Part shown: positions 8,011 to 17,403 of the stretch, in pieces
Layout: each line of letters begins with the position of its first letter
How positions within the stretch are numbered: position 1 is the stretch's first letter
Assembly: GCA_945897755.1 (NCBI GenBank)
Contig: CAMDGH010000015.1
Span: 1-40,741 of the forward strand
DNA from: Chryseobacterium gleum
GTDB lineage: Bacteria > Bacteroidota > Bacteroidia > Flavobacteriales_D > Crocinitomicaceae
Direction: 5' to 3'
Length of the DNA stretch: 40,741 nucleotides
The notes under the pieces: generated by a model
The model's input: the letters and a program-made list of their open reading frames with translations, nothing else
Told to the model about the DNA's origin: nothing
Databases searched by the model: none
Position numbers and translations under genes: made by a program

Positions 8011-9186
8011 ATGAATAAATTTGACAATACAGAAATCGCTTTCAAAAGCAAATCAAATAAGGATTTAAACCGTGCTTATTGGCTATTCAAAATCATAGGG
8101 AATCCTAAAGTTGTATCCTTCGGAAAATGGGCCACCACCATTGCGTTAAAACTTCACCTTCCTATAAACGGCATCATTAAAAAAACAATTTTCAAACAAT
8201 TTTGTGGAGGTGAAACCATCGAATCATGTGCAAAAACAACTCAAGAACTTTACGAATATGGAATAGGAACAATTCTTGATTATTCTGTTGAGGGCAAAAC
8301 AGATGAATCAGATTTTGAACAAACCACAGACGAAATTATTGCTACCATAGAAACGGCTAAAGGCAATAAAGCAATCCCATTCGCCGTATTCAAAGTAACA
8401 GGCATAGCAAATTTCTTTCTGTTAGAGAAAGCAAATGACTTAGGAAATATATTAAGTACCGCTGAAAAAATCAATTTTCAAGGAATTGAAAGTAGGATTG
8501 AAAAAATATGTCTTGCTGCTTCAACAAACAACATCCCGCTATTTATCGATGCGGAAGAAAGTTGGATACAAGATACTATTGATCGTTTAGCAACATCCAT
8601 GATGACTAAATACAATACTGAGAAAGCCATTATCTTCAATACAATACAAATGTATCGTCATGATAGACTGGACTTCCTTAATACTGCAGTTTTAAATGCA
8701 AGACAACACGGATACCATTACGGTGTAAAACTAGTACGTGGCGCCTACATGGAAAAAGAACGTAATCGAGCACAACATAAAAACTACCCTTCGCCTATTC
8801 AATTAGATAAAACAGCATGTGACAATGACTACAACAAAGCATTATCGTTTATCATAGAAAACATAGATGTAATGGCAGTGTGTGCAGGAACGCACAATGA
8901 AGAAAGTTCGCTTTTACTTACGGAATTACTAGAAGTTAATCGCATTTCAAAAAATGATAGTCGTATCTATTTTGCTCAACTGCTAGGAATGAGTGATCAC
9001 ATCACCTATAACTTAGCAAGCCAAACGTTTAATACAGCAAAATATGTACCTTACGGTCCTATTCGAGAAGTACTCCCTTACTTATTAAGACGAGCAGACG
9101 AAAATACTTCAGTGGCCGGTCAAACAGGAAGAGAACTGTCTTTACTTAGCCAAGAGAAATCAAGAAGAAAAAAACAGATAAATTGA
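8011..9186 (+). CDS. Proline dehydrogenase
   Basis: 391-residue flavoenzyme of the PRODH family, oxidising proline to pyrroline-5-carboxylate and passing electrons to the quinone pool at the inner membrane. Evidence: TIM-barrel segments with the conserved VKLVRGAYMEKERNRA (239-254, FAD/substrate contact), FAQLLGMSDHITYNLA (321-336), and the C-terminal YVPYGPIREVLPYLLRRA (345-362), in which the paired arginines bind the proline carboxylate. It is the monofunctional form: no P5C dehydrogenase domain is attached and none is seen in the window. The stop overlaps the next gene's ATG as TGATG. Confidence 0.93.
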   Translation: MNKFDNTEIAFKSKSNKDLNRAYWLFKIIGNPKVVSFGKWATTIALKLHLPINGIIKKTIFKQFCGGETIESCAKTTQELYEYGIGTILDYSVEGKTDESDFEQTTDEIIATIETAKGNKAIPFAVFKVTGIANFFLLEKANDLGNILSTAEKINFQGIESRIEKICLAASTNNIPLFIDAEESWIQDTIDRLATSMMTKYNTEKAIIFNTIQMYRHDRLDFLNTAVLNARQHGYHYGVKLVRGAYMEKERNRAQHKNYPSPIQLDKTACDNDYNKALSFIIENIDVMAVCAGTHNEESSLLLTELLEVNRISKNDSRIYFAQLLGMSDHITYNLASQTFNTAKYVPYGPIREVLPYLLRRADENTSVAGQTGRELSLLSQEKSRRKKQIN

Positions 9187-9956
9187 TGACAAAAAAAATA
9201 AACGCGCACAAAAAACAAGTTTCTGCAAGCTATAAAAAATCACTTATTATTGTTTCAATTCTGATTACAGTAAATCTACTTTGGTATTTACTCATTGATA
9301 ATGATCAATCTACCTCCATAACATTAGCGATAATAAGCCCTATTTGTTACGGGATATTGTATTTTCTATTCAAAAAAATAAGAACAAAAAACAAAATTAA
9401 ACCTTATTTAACGATTCCGGTAATTTACACCATATTCAGTTTAGTTTGGTATTTCGGATTTTCTTTTTTCGATGCAAACCCTACAAATATTTTCACAAGC
9501 AATTCAGATGTTAATTTATTACCAACTGAATTCAAATCAGAAAACCCGAATTATATCTTAATTCAAAAGCTCGGATTAAAACATTTCTTTCTTGATAATC
9601 CAAATTTAAGCTTACCATCTAAAACAATTCAAATACTAGAGAAAAAAATCAGGCACCAAAACAAAAATATTACAATTCAACCATCCAAAGAGAAAACATA
9701 CAATATGATTATTTTTGGGTTACTATTCTTGATACAAGTGACATTAATATACCTAGTTGAAGAAGTGATTTACCCTCAAATAAAACCTCAATCAACACGC
9801 AGTCATCGTATCCGGAAATTAAATTATAAAAAACTAGAATTAACCGATTATCATGTTCAATCCGGTGACAACATTCGCATTAGATCAAAGGAAGAAAATC
9901 AACAAAACAATCCTGATGTCATGAATAAAAAAGAAAACGATTTTCCTTCCCTATGA
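9186..9956 (+). CDS. Unknown membrane protein coupled to proline dehydrogenase
   Basis: 256 residues from the ATG at 9186, which shares one base with the proline dehydrogenase stop (TGATG). Not recognised as a known family. Four hydrophobic segments are visible: about 18-37, 43-62, 72-92 and 166-190 (NMIIFGLLFLIQVTLIYLVEE). Between helices 3 and 4 lies a polar region of roughly 70 residues, and after helix 4 a basic, asparagine- and glutamine-rich tail of about 65 residues. The coupling implies co-expression with proline dehydrogenase; a role in its membrane attachment or in proline transport would be speculation. The 3' end overlaps the convergent lpxH-like gene by 6 bp (TGA at 9954-9956). 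Confidence 0.75.
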   Translation: MTKKINAHKKQVSASYKKSLIIVSILITVNLLWYLLIDNDQSTSITLAIISPICYGILYFLFKKIRTKNKIKPYLTIPVIYTIFSLVWYFGFSFFDANPTNIFTSNSDVNLLPTEFKSENPNYILIQKLGLKHFFLDNPNLSLPSKTIQILEKKIRHQNKNITIQPSKEKTYNMIIFGLLFLIQVTLIYLVEEVIYPQIKPQSTRSHRIRKLNYKKLELTDYHVQSGDNIRIRSKEENQQNNPDVMNKKENDFPSL

Positions 9957-10751
9957 CTTCGAAGGGATAACAGAAGAATTAAAATCAACTGAGCTAAGGC
10001 CATTCCATTGTTTCAACAGTAATTCTCCATTTTCAATTACTGCAAAAGTCTGGTTATATAGCCATTCTCCTAAATTCACATAGATAGCTTCATTCAAAGG
10101 ATAATGAAAAGGCAAATGTCGATGCCCATAAACGTAATAATCATGTTTATTACGAGCTTGAATTTCAATGGAGTATTGAATCAGCCATTCCTCTGACTCA
10201 CCTAAAAAAAACTCATCAAGATGCCCTGTCTTAGCACGGCTTCGCTTGGATAAAAACCCAGCAAATCCAATTCCTATATTTGGGTGAATAAACGCAAATA
10301 AGGATTGAATAATTTTACTTGAGAAAATATTTTTAAGTAACTTATACTTCACATCACCTGGACCTAATCCATCTCCATGGGCAATGTAATATTTTTTTCC
10401 ATGCATTGAAATTGAAAGTGGCTCACGGTGAATTGTAACCCCAAGTTCATTCGGAATATAATCGAAAATCCACATATCATGATTTCCAGTAAACCAATGC
10501 ACAGGAATTCCAGCATCTGTAAATTGGGCAATTTTACCTTGCAAACGAACAAAACCTTTTGGAATAGCGTGTTTGTACTCAAACCAAAAATCAAAAATAT
10601 CACCGACAAGATATAAAGCTTCGCAACTCGGAAAAATCGAATCCATCCAAGCACAAATCATTTTTTCTCGTTCTAAGCTAATCGACTTATTTGGTGCACC
10701 TAAATGAAAATCAGAGGCAAAATAGATGGTTTTTTGAAACGTTTCAGTCAT
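9951..10751 (-). CDS. lpxH: UDP-2,3-diacylglucosamine diphosphatase (LpxH-like)
   Basis: 266-residue metallophosphoesterase that would cleave UDP-2,3-diacylglucosamine to lipid X and UMP in lipid A synthesis. All calcineurin-type metal motifs are present in order: ASDFHLG, VGDIFDFWFE, TGNHDMW, AHGDGLGPGD and YGHRHLPFH. GDIFDFWFEY and the helical insertion (FIHPNIGIGFAGFLSKRSR) match the LpxH/UDP-diacylglucosamine branch rather than generic phosphoesterases. The start is the ATG at 10751, 4 nt after the upstream TlpA stop; the same frame extends upstream only to a TTG. It is the last gene of the eight-gene operon, which also carries lpxK, the later step of the same pathway. Confidence 0.9.
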   Translation of the reverse strand: MTETFQKTIYFASDFHLGAPNKSISLEREKMICAWMDSIFPSCEALYLVGDIFDFWFEYKHAIPKGFVRLQGKIAQFTDAGIPVHWFTGNHDMWIFDYIPNELGVTIHREPLSISMHGKKYYIAHGDGLGPGDVKYKLLKNIFSSKIIQSLFAFIHPNIGIGFAGFLSKRSRAKTGHLDEFFLGESEEWLIQYSIEIQARNKHDYYVYGHRHLPFHYPLNEAIYVNLGEWLYNQTFAVIENGELLLKQWNGLSSVDFNSSVIPSKS

Positions 10752-10755
10752 TAAA

Positions 10756-11895
10756 TTAATTTCCAAAAATGGAGTTTAACGCTTTTTCAAGCGCTTCCCC
10801 CCTTAGGTTTTTATCAATAATTTTTCCCTCTTTATCAATTAAAACAGTAAAAGGAATACCTGTAACCTTATACTGCTGAGCAGCAGAATTACTCCAACCC
10901 TTTAAATCTGAAACATGATTTGGCCATACCAAGCCATCATTTTTAATTGCCGCTAACCAAGGCTCCCTTTGCTGATCTAAAGAAACACTCATTACCGTAA
11001 AACCTTGCTTTTGATACTTATTATATAATGCAACTACGGCAGGATTTTCTCTTCTACACGGACCGCACCAAGAAGCCCAAAAATCGAGTAAAACTACCTT
11101 TCCCTTAAGGTCTGATAACTTTAAACTACTACCATCATTTTTTAATTGACTAAAATCAGGAGCTAATTTTCCAGGAGACAAAAATTCTGACTCCTCCTGT
11201 TTTGCTTTTGCTTGAAGATACATCGCTTTAACTTGATTTGCAGAAGGAGAACCATCAAATCCAGTAATAATTTGATTTACAATATCTTCGTAAGCCGTAA
11301 AATTCGTTACTGGATCAATCATATGCACAAAAGGCAATAAAGCTGGGGAATTTTTGTTGTCCGCAATATATGCTTGTTTGTAACTTTCAAAATCTTGGTA
11401 AAAGGGAGTAAAAGACTCATTTACTTCTTTTTGTTTATCTGGATGTTCGTTTAAATACGTACGAGCAGAATCTTCTTTTATTCGATAAACCTGCCATTTT
11501 GATATGAATTTATTTAAGTTTGAAGATTCATCAGAACCAACAATATTGGTATATAATGAAGGATTTTTTAAATCACTAAATACTTTAATTTCCGATTTAT
11601 CCCTTAAAATTAAGTTTAAGTGACCTGAATTGCCTAGGCGAAGTACATAAACATCCTTCGAAGGAAGATTCCCTTGAATTTTAAATAAACCATCCTTTTT
11701 GATTGGAATCTTTATAAAATCTTTATACCCATTCCCTAAAAAATAGGAAATAGCAATTGAGTCAATATTCGAATTGAGTAAAGTTCCCGAAACAGAAACA
11801 CTAATCTGCTGTGCATTAAGAGAGAAACTCAACAATGTGATCATTGTTCCTATTACGATAGACGTCTTTTTTTTCTTTTTCATTTTAATATACAT
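10756..11895 (-). CDS. Exported TlpA-family thioredoxin with DUF4369-like domain
   Basis: 379 residues. The N-terminus has a run of five lysines and a hydrophobic segment (TSIVIGTMITLLSFSLNAQ), a signal peptide for periplasmic export. A DUF4369-like beta domain follows (about 30-125), then a helical linker, and a TlpA/ResA thioredoxin domain (about 242-375) with DFWASWCGPC, catalytic CGPC at 277-280, and the cis-proline in VTGIPFTVLID. Probably a periplasmic reductase or thiol-peroxidase-like protein; partner unknown. It overlaps the upstream paralog by one base (TAATG at 11895); an alternative ATG four codons in (11883) is also a good start. Tandem paralogy with the next gene suggests duplication. 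Confidence 0.87.
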   Translation of the reverse strand: MYIKMKKKKKTSIVIGTMITLLSFSLNAQQISVSVSGTLLNSNIDSIAISYFLGNGYKDFIKIPIKKDGLFKIQGNLPSKDVYVLRLGNSGHLNLILRDKSEIKVFSDLKNPSLYTNIVGSDESSNLNKFISKWQVYRIKEDSARTYLNEHPDKQKEVNESFTPFYQDFESYKQAYIADNKNSPALLPFVHMIDPVTNFTAYEDIVNQIITGFDGSPSANQVKAMYLQAKAKQEESEFLSPGKLAPDFSQLKNDGSSLKLSDLKGKVVLLDFWASWCGPCRRENPAVVALYNKYQKQGFTVMSVSLDQQREPWLAAIKNDGLVWPNHVSDLKGWSNSAAQQYKVTGIPFTVLIDKEGKIIDKNLRGEALEKALNSIFGN

Positions 11896-13064
11896 TATAA
11901 AATTTGACTTATTTTTGATTCCAATTGGGCTCCATGTAAATTTGTTCCAACAATATCTCCTTTTTTATTCACTAAAACAGTAAACGGAATTGAAGATAAA
12001 TTATACAAATTGATTAAGGGAGTCTTCCACTGCTTTAAATCACTTACGTGATTTGGCCAAGATAATCCATCGGCTTTAATTGCTCCTTTCCATGCTTCTT
12101 TATCTGAATCTAAAGAAACACTGTAAATAGTAAAACCTTTACTTTTAAACTTAGCGTATAATTTAACTAATTCAGGATTTGATTTTCTACAAGGGCCACA
12201 CCAAGAAGCCCAAAAATCAATCAGAACTACACTTCCTTTCAAAGATGAGAGCGATATTGAAGCTCCATCTGGTGATGGCAAATTGATTTCAGGAGCTTTT
12301 ACGTTCCCCGATTGCACTCCCTTAAATCGATTAAACCCTTCATTAATTTGCACAACTTGAATAAATAAAGATTTTGTAATCGGTGAATTTGGATAAAACT
12401 CTTTGAAAGCCAATGACACCTTTTTCAGTACATCTAAATTAGTTGAATCCCAAATATCGAAGCCCATTACTGGTGTAAGGGATGTTGAAAGGACAATATT
12501 TGCAGGATTAGAAGGTTCTTTCAACATGAATGAGCGTGCAAAATCGTCAAGAGGTTTACGAATCTTTAAAAATTGTGAAATTTGTTCCGCCTTACTCAAA
12601 TGTTGAGAACCAACCATCAAAGTTGACTGCTGCATAGCAAAATCATTGAAAAGACGCATGTATTCTGTGATAGGCGCCCCCCATTTCACACCCTTAATCA
12701 ATGGTAATCGTTCAAAAGTTGCATAATCAGAAATTATTTCAGCTTTTTCATTTGGTGAAATTGTTATGGGAATACTTTTAGTTCCAGTTGTACCGACAGT
12801 CAATTGATATAAGCCCATCCCTTTAACATTTCCAATAAGTTCAAAATCACCGCTTACAGAAATTGTTGTTTCAGCAATTTTAATCATTCCTTTGGTAGTC
12901 ATGGACTCCAATCTAACCGGCTGGTTAGCAGCTCCCATAATCTTCCCTGAGATCACAAAATTATTAGGTAAATTGGGTTTCTCGCCTTCTTTTTTCTCAC
13001 CCTCACTTGAGCAGGAAGCCATAAAAACAGAAATAAATAATAAATAATAAAAAAATCGATTCAT
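11895..13064 (-). CDS. TlpA-family thioredoxin lipoprotein with DUF4369-like domain
   Basis: 389 residues. The N-terminus MNRFFYYLLFISVFMASCSS has a lipobox (MASC, Cys18), so this is a lipoprotein rather than a soluble periplasmic protein. A lysine/glutamate-rich linker leads to a DUF4369-like domain (about 35-125), a helical segment, and a thioredoxin domain (about 255-389) with DFWASWCGPC, active site CGPC at 289-292, and SSIPFTVLVN with the cis-proline. Same architecture and clear C-terminal similarity to the adjacent downstream gene. It lies 16 nt after the gatB stop in the same operon. A membrane-anchored thiol reductase is the likely role. Confidence 0.88.
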   Translation of the reverse strand: MNRFFYYLLFISVFMASCSSEGEKKEGEKPNLPNNFVISGKIMGAANQPVRLESMTTKGMIKIAETTISVSGDFELIGNVKGMGLYQLTVGTTGTKSIPITISPNEKAEIISDYATFERLPLIKGVKWGAPITEYMRLFNDFAMQQSTLMVGSQHLSKAEQISQFLKIRKPLDDFARSFMLKEPSNPANIVLSTSLTPVMGFDIWDSTNLDVLKKVSLAFKEFYPNSPITKSLFIQVVQINEGFNRFKGVQSGNVKAPEINLPSPDGASISLSSLKGSVVLIDFWASWCGPCRKSNPELVKLYAKFKSKGFTIYSVSLDSDKEAWKGAIKADGLSWPNHVSDLKQWKTPLINLYNLSSIPFTVLVNKKGDIVGTNLHGAQLESKISQIL

Positions 13065-13080
13065 ACCTTTTAGTGTCCTA

Positions 13081-14541
13081 TTATATTAATTCATCAAGCA
13101 TCTTTCTCAGTAATGGGTTAGCTTGTTTTGGATCTGCTTTACCATTTGATATTTTCATTAACTTCCCCATTAAAAAACCGAGTAATTGCTTCTCCCCATT
13201 TTTATACCTATCAATTTCTAATGGATTTTCATCAATTACATTTAACACATATGATGCCAAACTAGTTTCATCGGAATCTTGAATAACATTTAATTCTTCT
13301 GCAATTTGAAGTGGAAGCTTCATTGGATTTTCAATTAATACAGGAAAAATCTTAGTCGCAGCAATTGAATATGAAATTTTCCCACTTTCAATCAATTCAA
13401 CAAGTAAGGCAATTTTCTCAGCGGAAATAGGGAACTCTGTAATTTCAATCATATAGTGATTTAAATACCCTTTTACTTCTCCCATGATAATATTTGCAGC
13501 AGACTTAGCTAAGGAAGTATACTTTAAGACCTCCTCGTAATACAGAGCCACCTGCTTATTGTCAACAAGTATATTTGCATCGTATTCAGATAAGCCTAAA
13601 CTCTCCGTATACTTAATGTATAAATCTCTTGGCAAAGCGGGCATTTCTAACTTAATTGCTTGTATTTGAGATTGATCAATAAAAAGGGGTTGTAAATCTG
13701 GCTCAGGAAAATAACGGTAATCGTTTGCAGCCTCCTTAGAACGCATTCCAATCGTAATGCCTTTAAGTGCATCAAAACCTCTTGTTTCTTGATATACCAA
13801 TTCACCATTTTCAATTACATCTATCTGTCTATCAATTTCAAACTCAATAGCACGTTGGACATTTCTCATTGAATTCATGTTCTTAACTTCGACCTTAGTT
13901 CCAAAAGCTTCAGCTCCCTTAAGTCGAACAGAAATGTTTGCATCACAGCGTAAAGAACCTTCCTCCATATTACCGTCACACACGTCTAAATAACGCACTA
14001 ATTTCCGAACTTCAGAGACATAATTGTATGCTTCTGTTGATGAACGAATGTCTGGTTCTGAAACAATTTCTAAAAGGGGAACACCAGCACGATTTAAATC
14101 AACTAAGGTGTCATACACATCCACATCATGTATACTTTTCCCCGCATCTTCTTCCATGTGAATTCGGGTGATTCCAACATTTTTATAAACTCCAGCATCG
14201 TCCTTTACAACAATATAACCCCCAGTACAAATCGGAGTTTTATCCTGCGTAATTTGATAGCCTTTTGGAAGATCTGGGTAAAAATAATTTTTTCTTGCAA
14301 AATATTGATTTGATGCGATATTACTATTGCATGCTAAGCCTAACTTAATCGCATATTCAATCGTTTTTTTGTTCATTACAGGCAAAGTTCCAGGATGTCC
14401 TAGTGTTACAACACTAACATTGGAATTAGGCACTGCTCCAAACTCATTTACATCATTAGAATATGCTTTTGTTGCAGTCAACATTTGCGCATGAACCTCA
14501 AGTCCAATTACAACTTCGTATTTATCTCTTTTCGCTTCCAT
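13081..14541 (-). CDS. gatB: Asp-tRNA(Asn)/Glu-tRNA(Gln) amidotransferase subunit B
   Basis: 486-residue subunit of the GatCAB complex, which amidates misacylated Glu-tRNA(Gln) or Asp-tRNA(Asn). Evidence: YEVVIGLEVHAQM at the N-terminus, VTLGHPGTLPVMN, FYPDLPKGYQITQ, RIHMEEDAGKSIHD, DLNRAGVPLLEIVSEPDI, GSLRCDANISVR, and DYRYFPEPDLQPL in the cradle domain, then the helical and YqeY-like tail ending GKLMKISNGKADPKQANPLL. Normal length. gatA and gatC are not in this window. It is separated by 3 nt from the upstream purine nucleoside phosphorylase gene, in the middle of a long operon. Confidence 0.96.
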   Translation of the reverse strand: MEAKRDKYEVVIGLEVHAQMLTATKAYSNDVNEFGAVPNSNVSVVTLGHPGTLPVMNKKTIEYAIKLGLACNSNIASNQYFARKNYFYPDLPKGYQITQDKTPICTGGYIVVKDDAGVYKNVGITRIHMEEDAGKSIHDVDVYDTLVDLNRAGVPLLEIVSEPDIRSSTEAYNYVSEVRKLVRYLDVCDGNMEEGSLRCDANISVRLKGAEAFGTKVEVKNMNSMRNVQRAIEFEIDRQIDVIENGELVYQETRGFDALKGITIGMRSKEAANDYRYFPEPDLQPLFIDQSQIQAIKLEMPALPRDLYIKYTESLGLSEYDANILVDNKQVALYYEEVLKYTSLAKSAANIIMGEVKGYLNHYMIEITEFPISAEKIALLVELIESGKISYSIAATKIFPVLIENPMKLPLQIAEELNVIQDSDETSLASYVLNVIDENPLEIDRYKNGEKQLLGFLMGKLMKISNGKADPKQANPLLRKMLDELI

Positions 14542-14544
14542 TAC

Positions 14545-15357
14545 TTAAGATCGAGCAATCAACTCACGAAGGATTAAAGTCATTTTAGGTTCTTGTCTCG
14601 AAGCTACTTCAATCACATCCGCAAGACTCACCTTCTTTATCTTACCTGGCACACCGAGGTCAGTTATAATCGAAATCGCAAAACAAGGAATATCCATATG
14701 ACGAGCTACAATTACTTCTGGAACAGTTGACATTCCGACTGCATCCGCTCCAACAATTCGAACAAACTTATATTCAGCTGGAGTCTCTAATGTAGGGCCA
14801 GTAAGTCCTAAATAGGTTCCTTCAGCAATTCTAATATCATGCTCAGCAGCAATTTCTTTTGCTAATTTTATCATTTTTGGACAGTATGGTTCACTCATAT
14901 CAGGAAAGCGAGGACCTAGTTCATCAAAATTCTTTCCAATCAATGGATTGCCTGGAAAAAAATTAATATGATCATTTAAAATCATAATTTCTCCAACAAT
15001 AAAATCAGGATTTACTCCACCCGAAGCATTACTTACAAACAAACGTTCAATTCCTAAGAGCTTCATTACGCGAACAGGATAAGTAACTTTCTTAAAATCA
15101 TATCCTTCATAGAAATGAAAACGCCCTTGCATAGCAACAACATTTTTTCCTCCCAACTTTCCAAAAATTAATTTACCTGAATGACTTTCAACTGTTGAAA
15201 CAGGGAAGTTGGGGATATCCGTATATGGAATTTCACATTCAATTTCAATTTCATTCACCAAACCTCCTAAACCAGTACCTAATATTATCCCTACGGAAGG
15301 CTTCGTATTTATTCTACTTTGAATATAAGCAACAGATTCATTAAACTCTTGTAACAT
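14545..15357 (-). CDS. punA: Purine nucleoside phosphorylase (trimeric type)
   Basis: 270-residue cytosolic enzyme of the PNP/MTAP family, phosphorolysing guanosine or inosine to base and ribose-1-phosphate. Evidence: GIILGTGLGGLVNE (24-37, phosphate loop), TVESHSGKLIFG (55-66, with the phosphate-binding His59), MQGRFHFYEGY (76-86), SNASGGVNPDF (109-119), and LGLTGPTLETPAEYKFVR (183-200) followed by GADAVGMSTVPEV (the base/ribose pocket, conserved Glu and Met). Length is typical of the trimeric class. Its start overlaps the lpxK 3' end by 17 nt. The symbol is by homology to the Bacillus gene and is tentative. Confidence 0.93.
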   Translation of the reverse strand: MLQEFNESVAYIQSRINTKPSVGIILGTGLGGLVNEIEIECEIPYTDIPNFPVSTVESHSGKLIFGKLGGKNVVAMQGRFHFYEGYDFKKVTYPVRVMKLLGIERLFVSNASGGVNPDFIVGEIMILNDHINFFPGNPLIGKNFDELGPRFPDMSEPYCPKMIKLAKEIAAEHDIRIAEGTYLGLTGPTLETPAEYKFVRIVGADAVGMSTVPEVIVARHMDIPCFAISIITDLGVPGKIKKVSLADVIEVASRQEPKMTLILRELIARS

Positions 15358-16357
15358 AACTTATAATTTCTTTTTTAAATTGCGCTTCATTATCTAGTTT
15401 TATATCTATCGGGATAAAAAACCAAGGAAAGTTTTTCAATTGATCTTTGAACTCTAAAAGACGCATATAATCTTTTTCTGTGGTCAACAAGATCCCCCCC
15501 TCTTTTTTTAATGATTCAAATTTACTATGAATTTTTTTAATATCACTTATTGTGAATAAATGATGATCTAAAAAAGAAATGGAATCTACTTTATAATTAG
15601 GAGCTAAATAAGCAAATAATGGTTTTGGATTTGCAATTCCAGTAACCAATAAAACATGTTTAATCAAATAATCGATACTCTTTCCTACCGAAACAAATGA
15701 CCCATAGCTAATCTCAGAAAAATAAATGCGATTTTTATTAAAAGGCAGGACATCTGAAATTCGTGATTTTTCAGAATAAGATATATTAACAGGGCACTTT
15801 GATACAATTAAATAATCTGCTCTTTTAACTCCAGAAGAAAACTCTCTCAACCTTCCATAAGGCATCATATAATCCTCAGTAAATAGACGGTTATATTCTG
15901 TCAAAACGATAGAAAGCCCCGCTTTAACTTTCCGATGCTGAAATCCATCGTCTAAAATTATAGGTCCTTGATACTTCTCTCGAATTTTAGCAACTCCAAA
16001 CGATCTATTTTCGCAAACAAAAACAGCGACTTTTTTTAAAAACCGTTGAAAATGAGCTAATGGTTCATCACCAATATCAGTTACCTTACAGAAATCATCC
16101 GCTTGAATAAACCCATTCGTTTTTCTTCCATAGCCCCTGCTTAAAATAACAGGATCATATTCCATCAATAAATTAGCTAAATAGGAAACATGAGGCGATT
16201 TACCAGTGCCTCCCACAGATAGATTACCAACACATATTGATTTACCCGGAATAATGATTGTTTTAATAAAATGTAAATCAAAACACTTATTTCTTAAATA
16301 GGTCACCATTCCATAAAGCAAGGCAAAAGGCACTAAAAAAAATCTAATCAATTTCAT
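15341..16357 (-). CDS. lpxK: Tetraacyldisaccharide 4'-kinase
   Basis: 338-residue membrane-associated kinase phosphorylating the 4' position of the lipid A disaccharide. Evidence: an N-terminal hydrophobic anchor (LIRFFLVPFALLYGMVTYL), the P-loop region VGNLSVGGTGKSPHV (43-57), LSRGYGRKTNGF (72-83), and LDDGFQHRKVK (135-145), the characteristic DDGFQHR motif with catalytic Asp/His. Length is usual for the family. The start overlaps the PorP/SprF stop as TGATG at 16359-16355 and the end overlaps the nucleoside phosphorylase gene by 17 nt, so translation is probably coupled on both sides. lpxH, an earlier lipid A step, closes the same operon. Confidence 0.95.
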   Translation of the reverse strand: MKLIRFFLVPFALLYGMVTYLRNKCFDLHFIKTIIIPGKSICVGNLSVGGTGKSPHVSYLANLLMEYDPVILSRGYGRKTNGFIQADDFCKVTDIGDEPLAHFQRFLKKVAVFVCENRSFGVAKIREKYQGPIILDDGFQHRKVKAGLSIVLTEYNRLFTEDYMMPYGRLREFSSGVKRADYLIVSKCPVNISYSEKSRISDVLPFNKNRIYFSEISYGSFVSVGKSIDYLIKHVLLVTGIANPKPLFAYLAPNYKVDSISFLDHHLFTISDIKKIHSKFESLKKEGGILLTTEKDYMRLLEFKDQLKNFPWFFIPIDIKLDNEAQFKKEIISYVTRV

Positions 16358-17403
16358 CAGTAACGATCACATTGTACATATGCATTCTTGGGAATGGTAC
16401 TATCCGATGTATAGATTGCTGAAAACTCAAGCGAACCTTTTGTTTTAACACCAACTCCAGAACTCATACTCGAAAGTGTTACATCATAGCTTAACCCAAA
16501 ATCCCAGCGCTTCCAATGAATACCAATTGAAGGAATAATAGCATCTAAATTACGTGCGATTCCATGCCTGTAAAAAAGTCCTGCATTGACAGAAGCTATT
16601 TTATTATTATCCATTCTTTTACGAATATGAGATCCCATCAAGAAATCATTTGATTTGTTGGTCCACATAAAAAAAAGCTTAGGTTGAATAGTTACTAACT
16701 CATTTAAAGGAAAATCACATTCAGAATAAAGGATTTTTTTCACTTTCAACCGTTCTCCTTTAGCGTCAAAAAAAGTAATTAATGGCCTATTTATATGACT
16801 TAATGAAAATCCCAACTTGGGCTGTAATTGATCTATTTTAGTAGACCATTGTCCGCCAATGGATATATCGAGTACTTTTTTTGAAGATTTTAAATTAGAC
16901 TCTAGACTGGGTTTTTTAGTATTAAAATCACCCAAATTAAACTCCCATTGACTTGGAAAAGATTGATTTTCCGGATCTGTTGCTGAAGAAAGGACTCCAG
17001 TTTGAATACCTGCTCTGAAAAATTGATTACCTAATTGCTTACCGCAGCCTAACGAAAGCATCACCTTACTTGTATTCACTACATATTCTATATTGCTATT
17101 CGAAATCGTATTATATTCAGAACCTGAGAAACGATCGCTCGCAAGCATAATACCCGCATCAAATTCATAATTTTTAAGATAAAACATATGATCAAAACCG
17201 GCAATAAAAGTTGATATTGGTTGTTTCCCGATCTGCCTCCACTGATTTCTGTAATTTGCTGAAAATCTAAAATCACCTTCATGGTCACCAATTTTAGCTG
17301 GATTTAAAAGATAATCCGATGCGTAAAATTGAGATAAATGAATGTCTTGTGAATGACAAAAAGTACTAAATAAAGCCAAAAAGAAAATTATTTTTTTGCT
17401 CAT
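16357..17403 (-). CDS. PorP/SprF family type IX secretion outer-membrane protein
   Basis: 348 residues from the ATG at 17403 (the frame extends two codons further only to a GTG). A signal peptide (IIFFLALFSTFCHSQ) is followed by the family-defining start of the mature protein, DIHLSQFYASDYLLNPAKIG, and FRFSANYRNQWRQIGKQP, then alternating beta strands ending in GVGVKTKGSLEFSAIYT, as expected for a 14-strand PorP/SprF beta-barrel. In Flavobacterium, SprF is needed for secretion of the SprB adhesin, and PorP-like proteins tether type-B cargo at the cell surface. The start shares one base with the M43 protease stop and the stop shares one base with the lpxK start. The divergent type-B adhesin is the obvious candidate partner (inference). 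Confidence 0.9.
   Translation of the reverse strand: MSKKIIFFLALFSTFCHSQDIHLSQFYASDYLLNPAKIGDHEGDFRFSANYRNQWRQIGKQPISTFIAGFDHMFYLKNYEFDAGIMLASDRFSGSEYNTISNSNIEYVVNTSKVMLSLGCGKQLGNQFFRAGIQTGVLSSATDPENQSFPSQWEFNLGDFNTKKPSLESNLKSSKKVLDISIGGQWSTKIDQLQPKLGFSLSHINRPLITFFDAKGERLKVKKILYSECDFPLNELVTIQPKLFFMWTNKSNDFLMGSHIRKRMDNNKIASVNAGLFYRHGIARNLDAIIPSIGIHWKRWDFGLSYDVTLSSMSSGVGVKTKGSLEFSAIYTSDSTIPKNAYVQCDRY

Noticed and set aside
10364-10654. 96-codon frame overlapping lpxH in another frame on the same strand
   Set aside because: lpxH has all metallophosphoesterase motifs in the main frame; the alternative has none.
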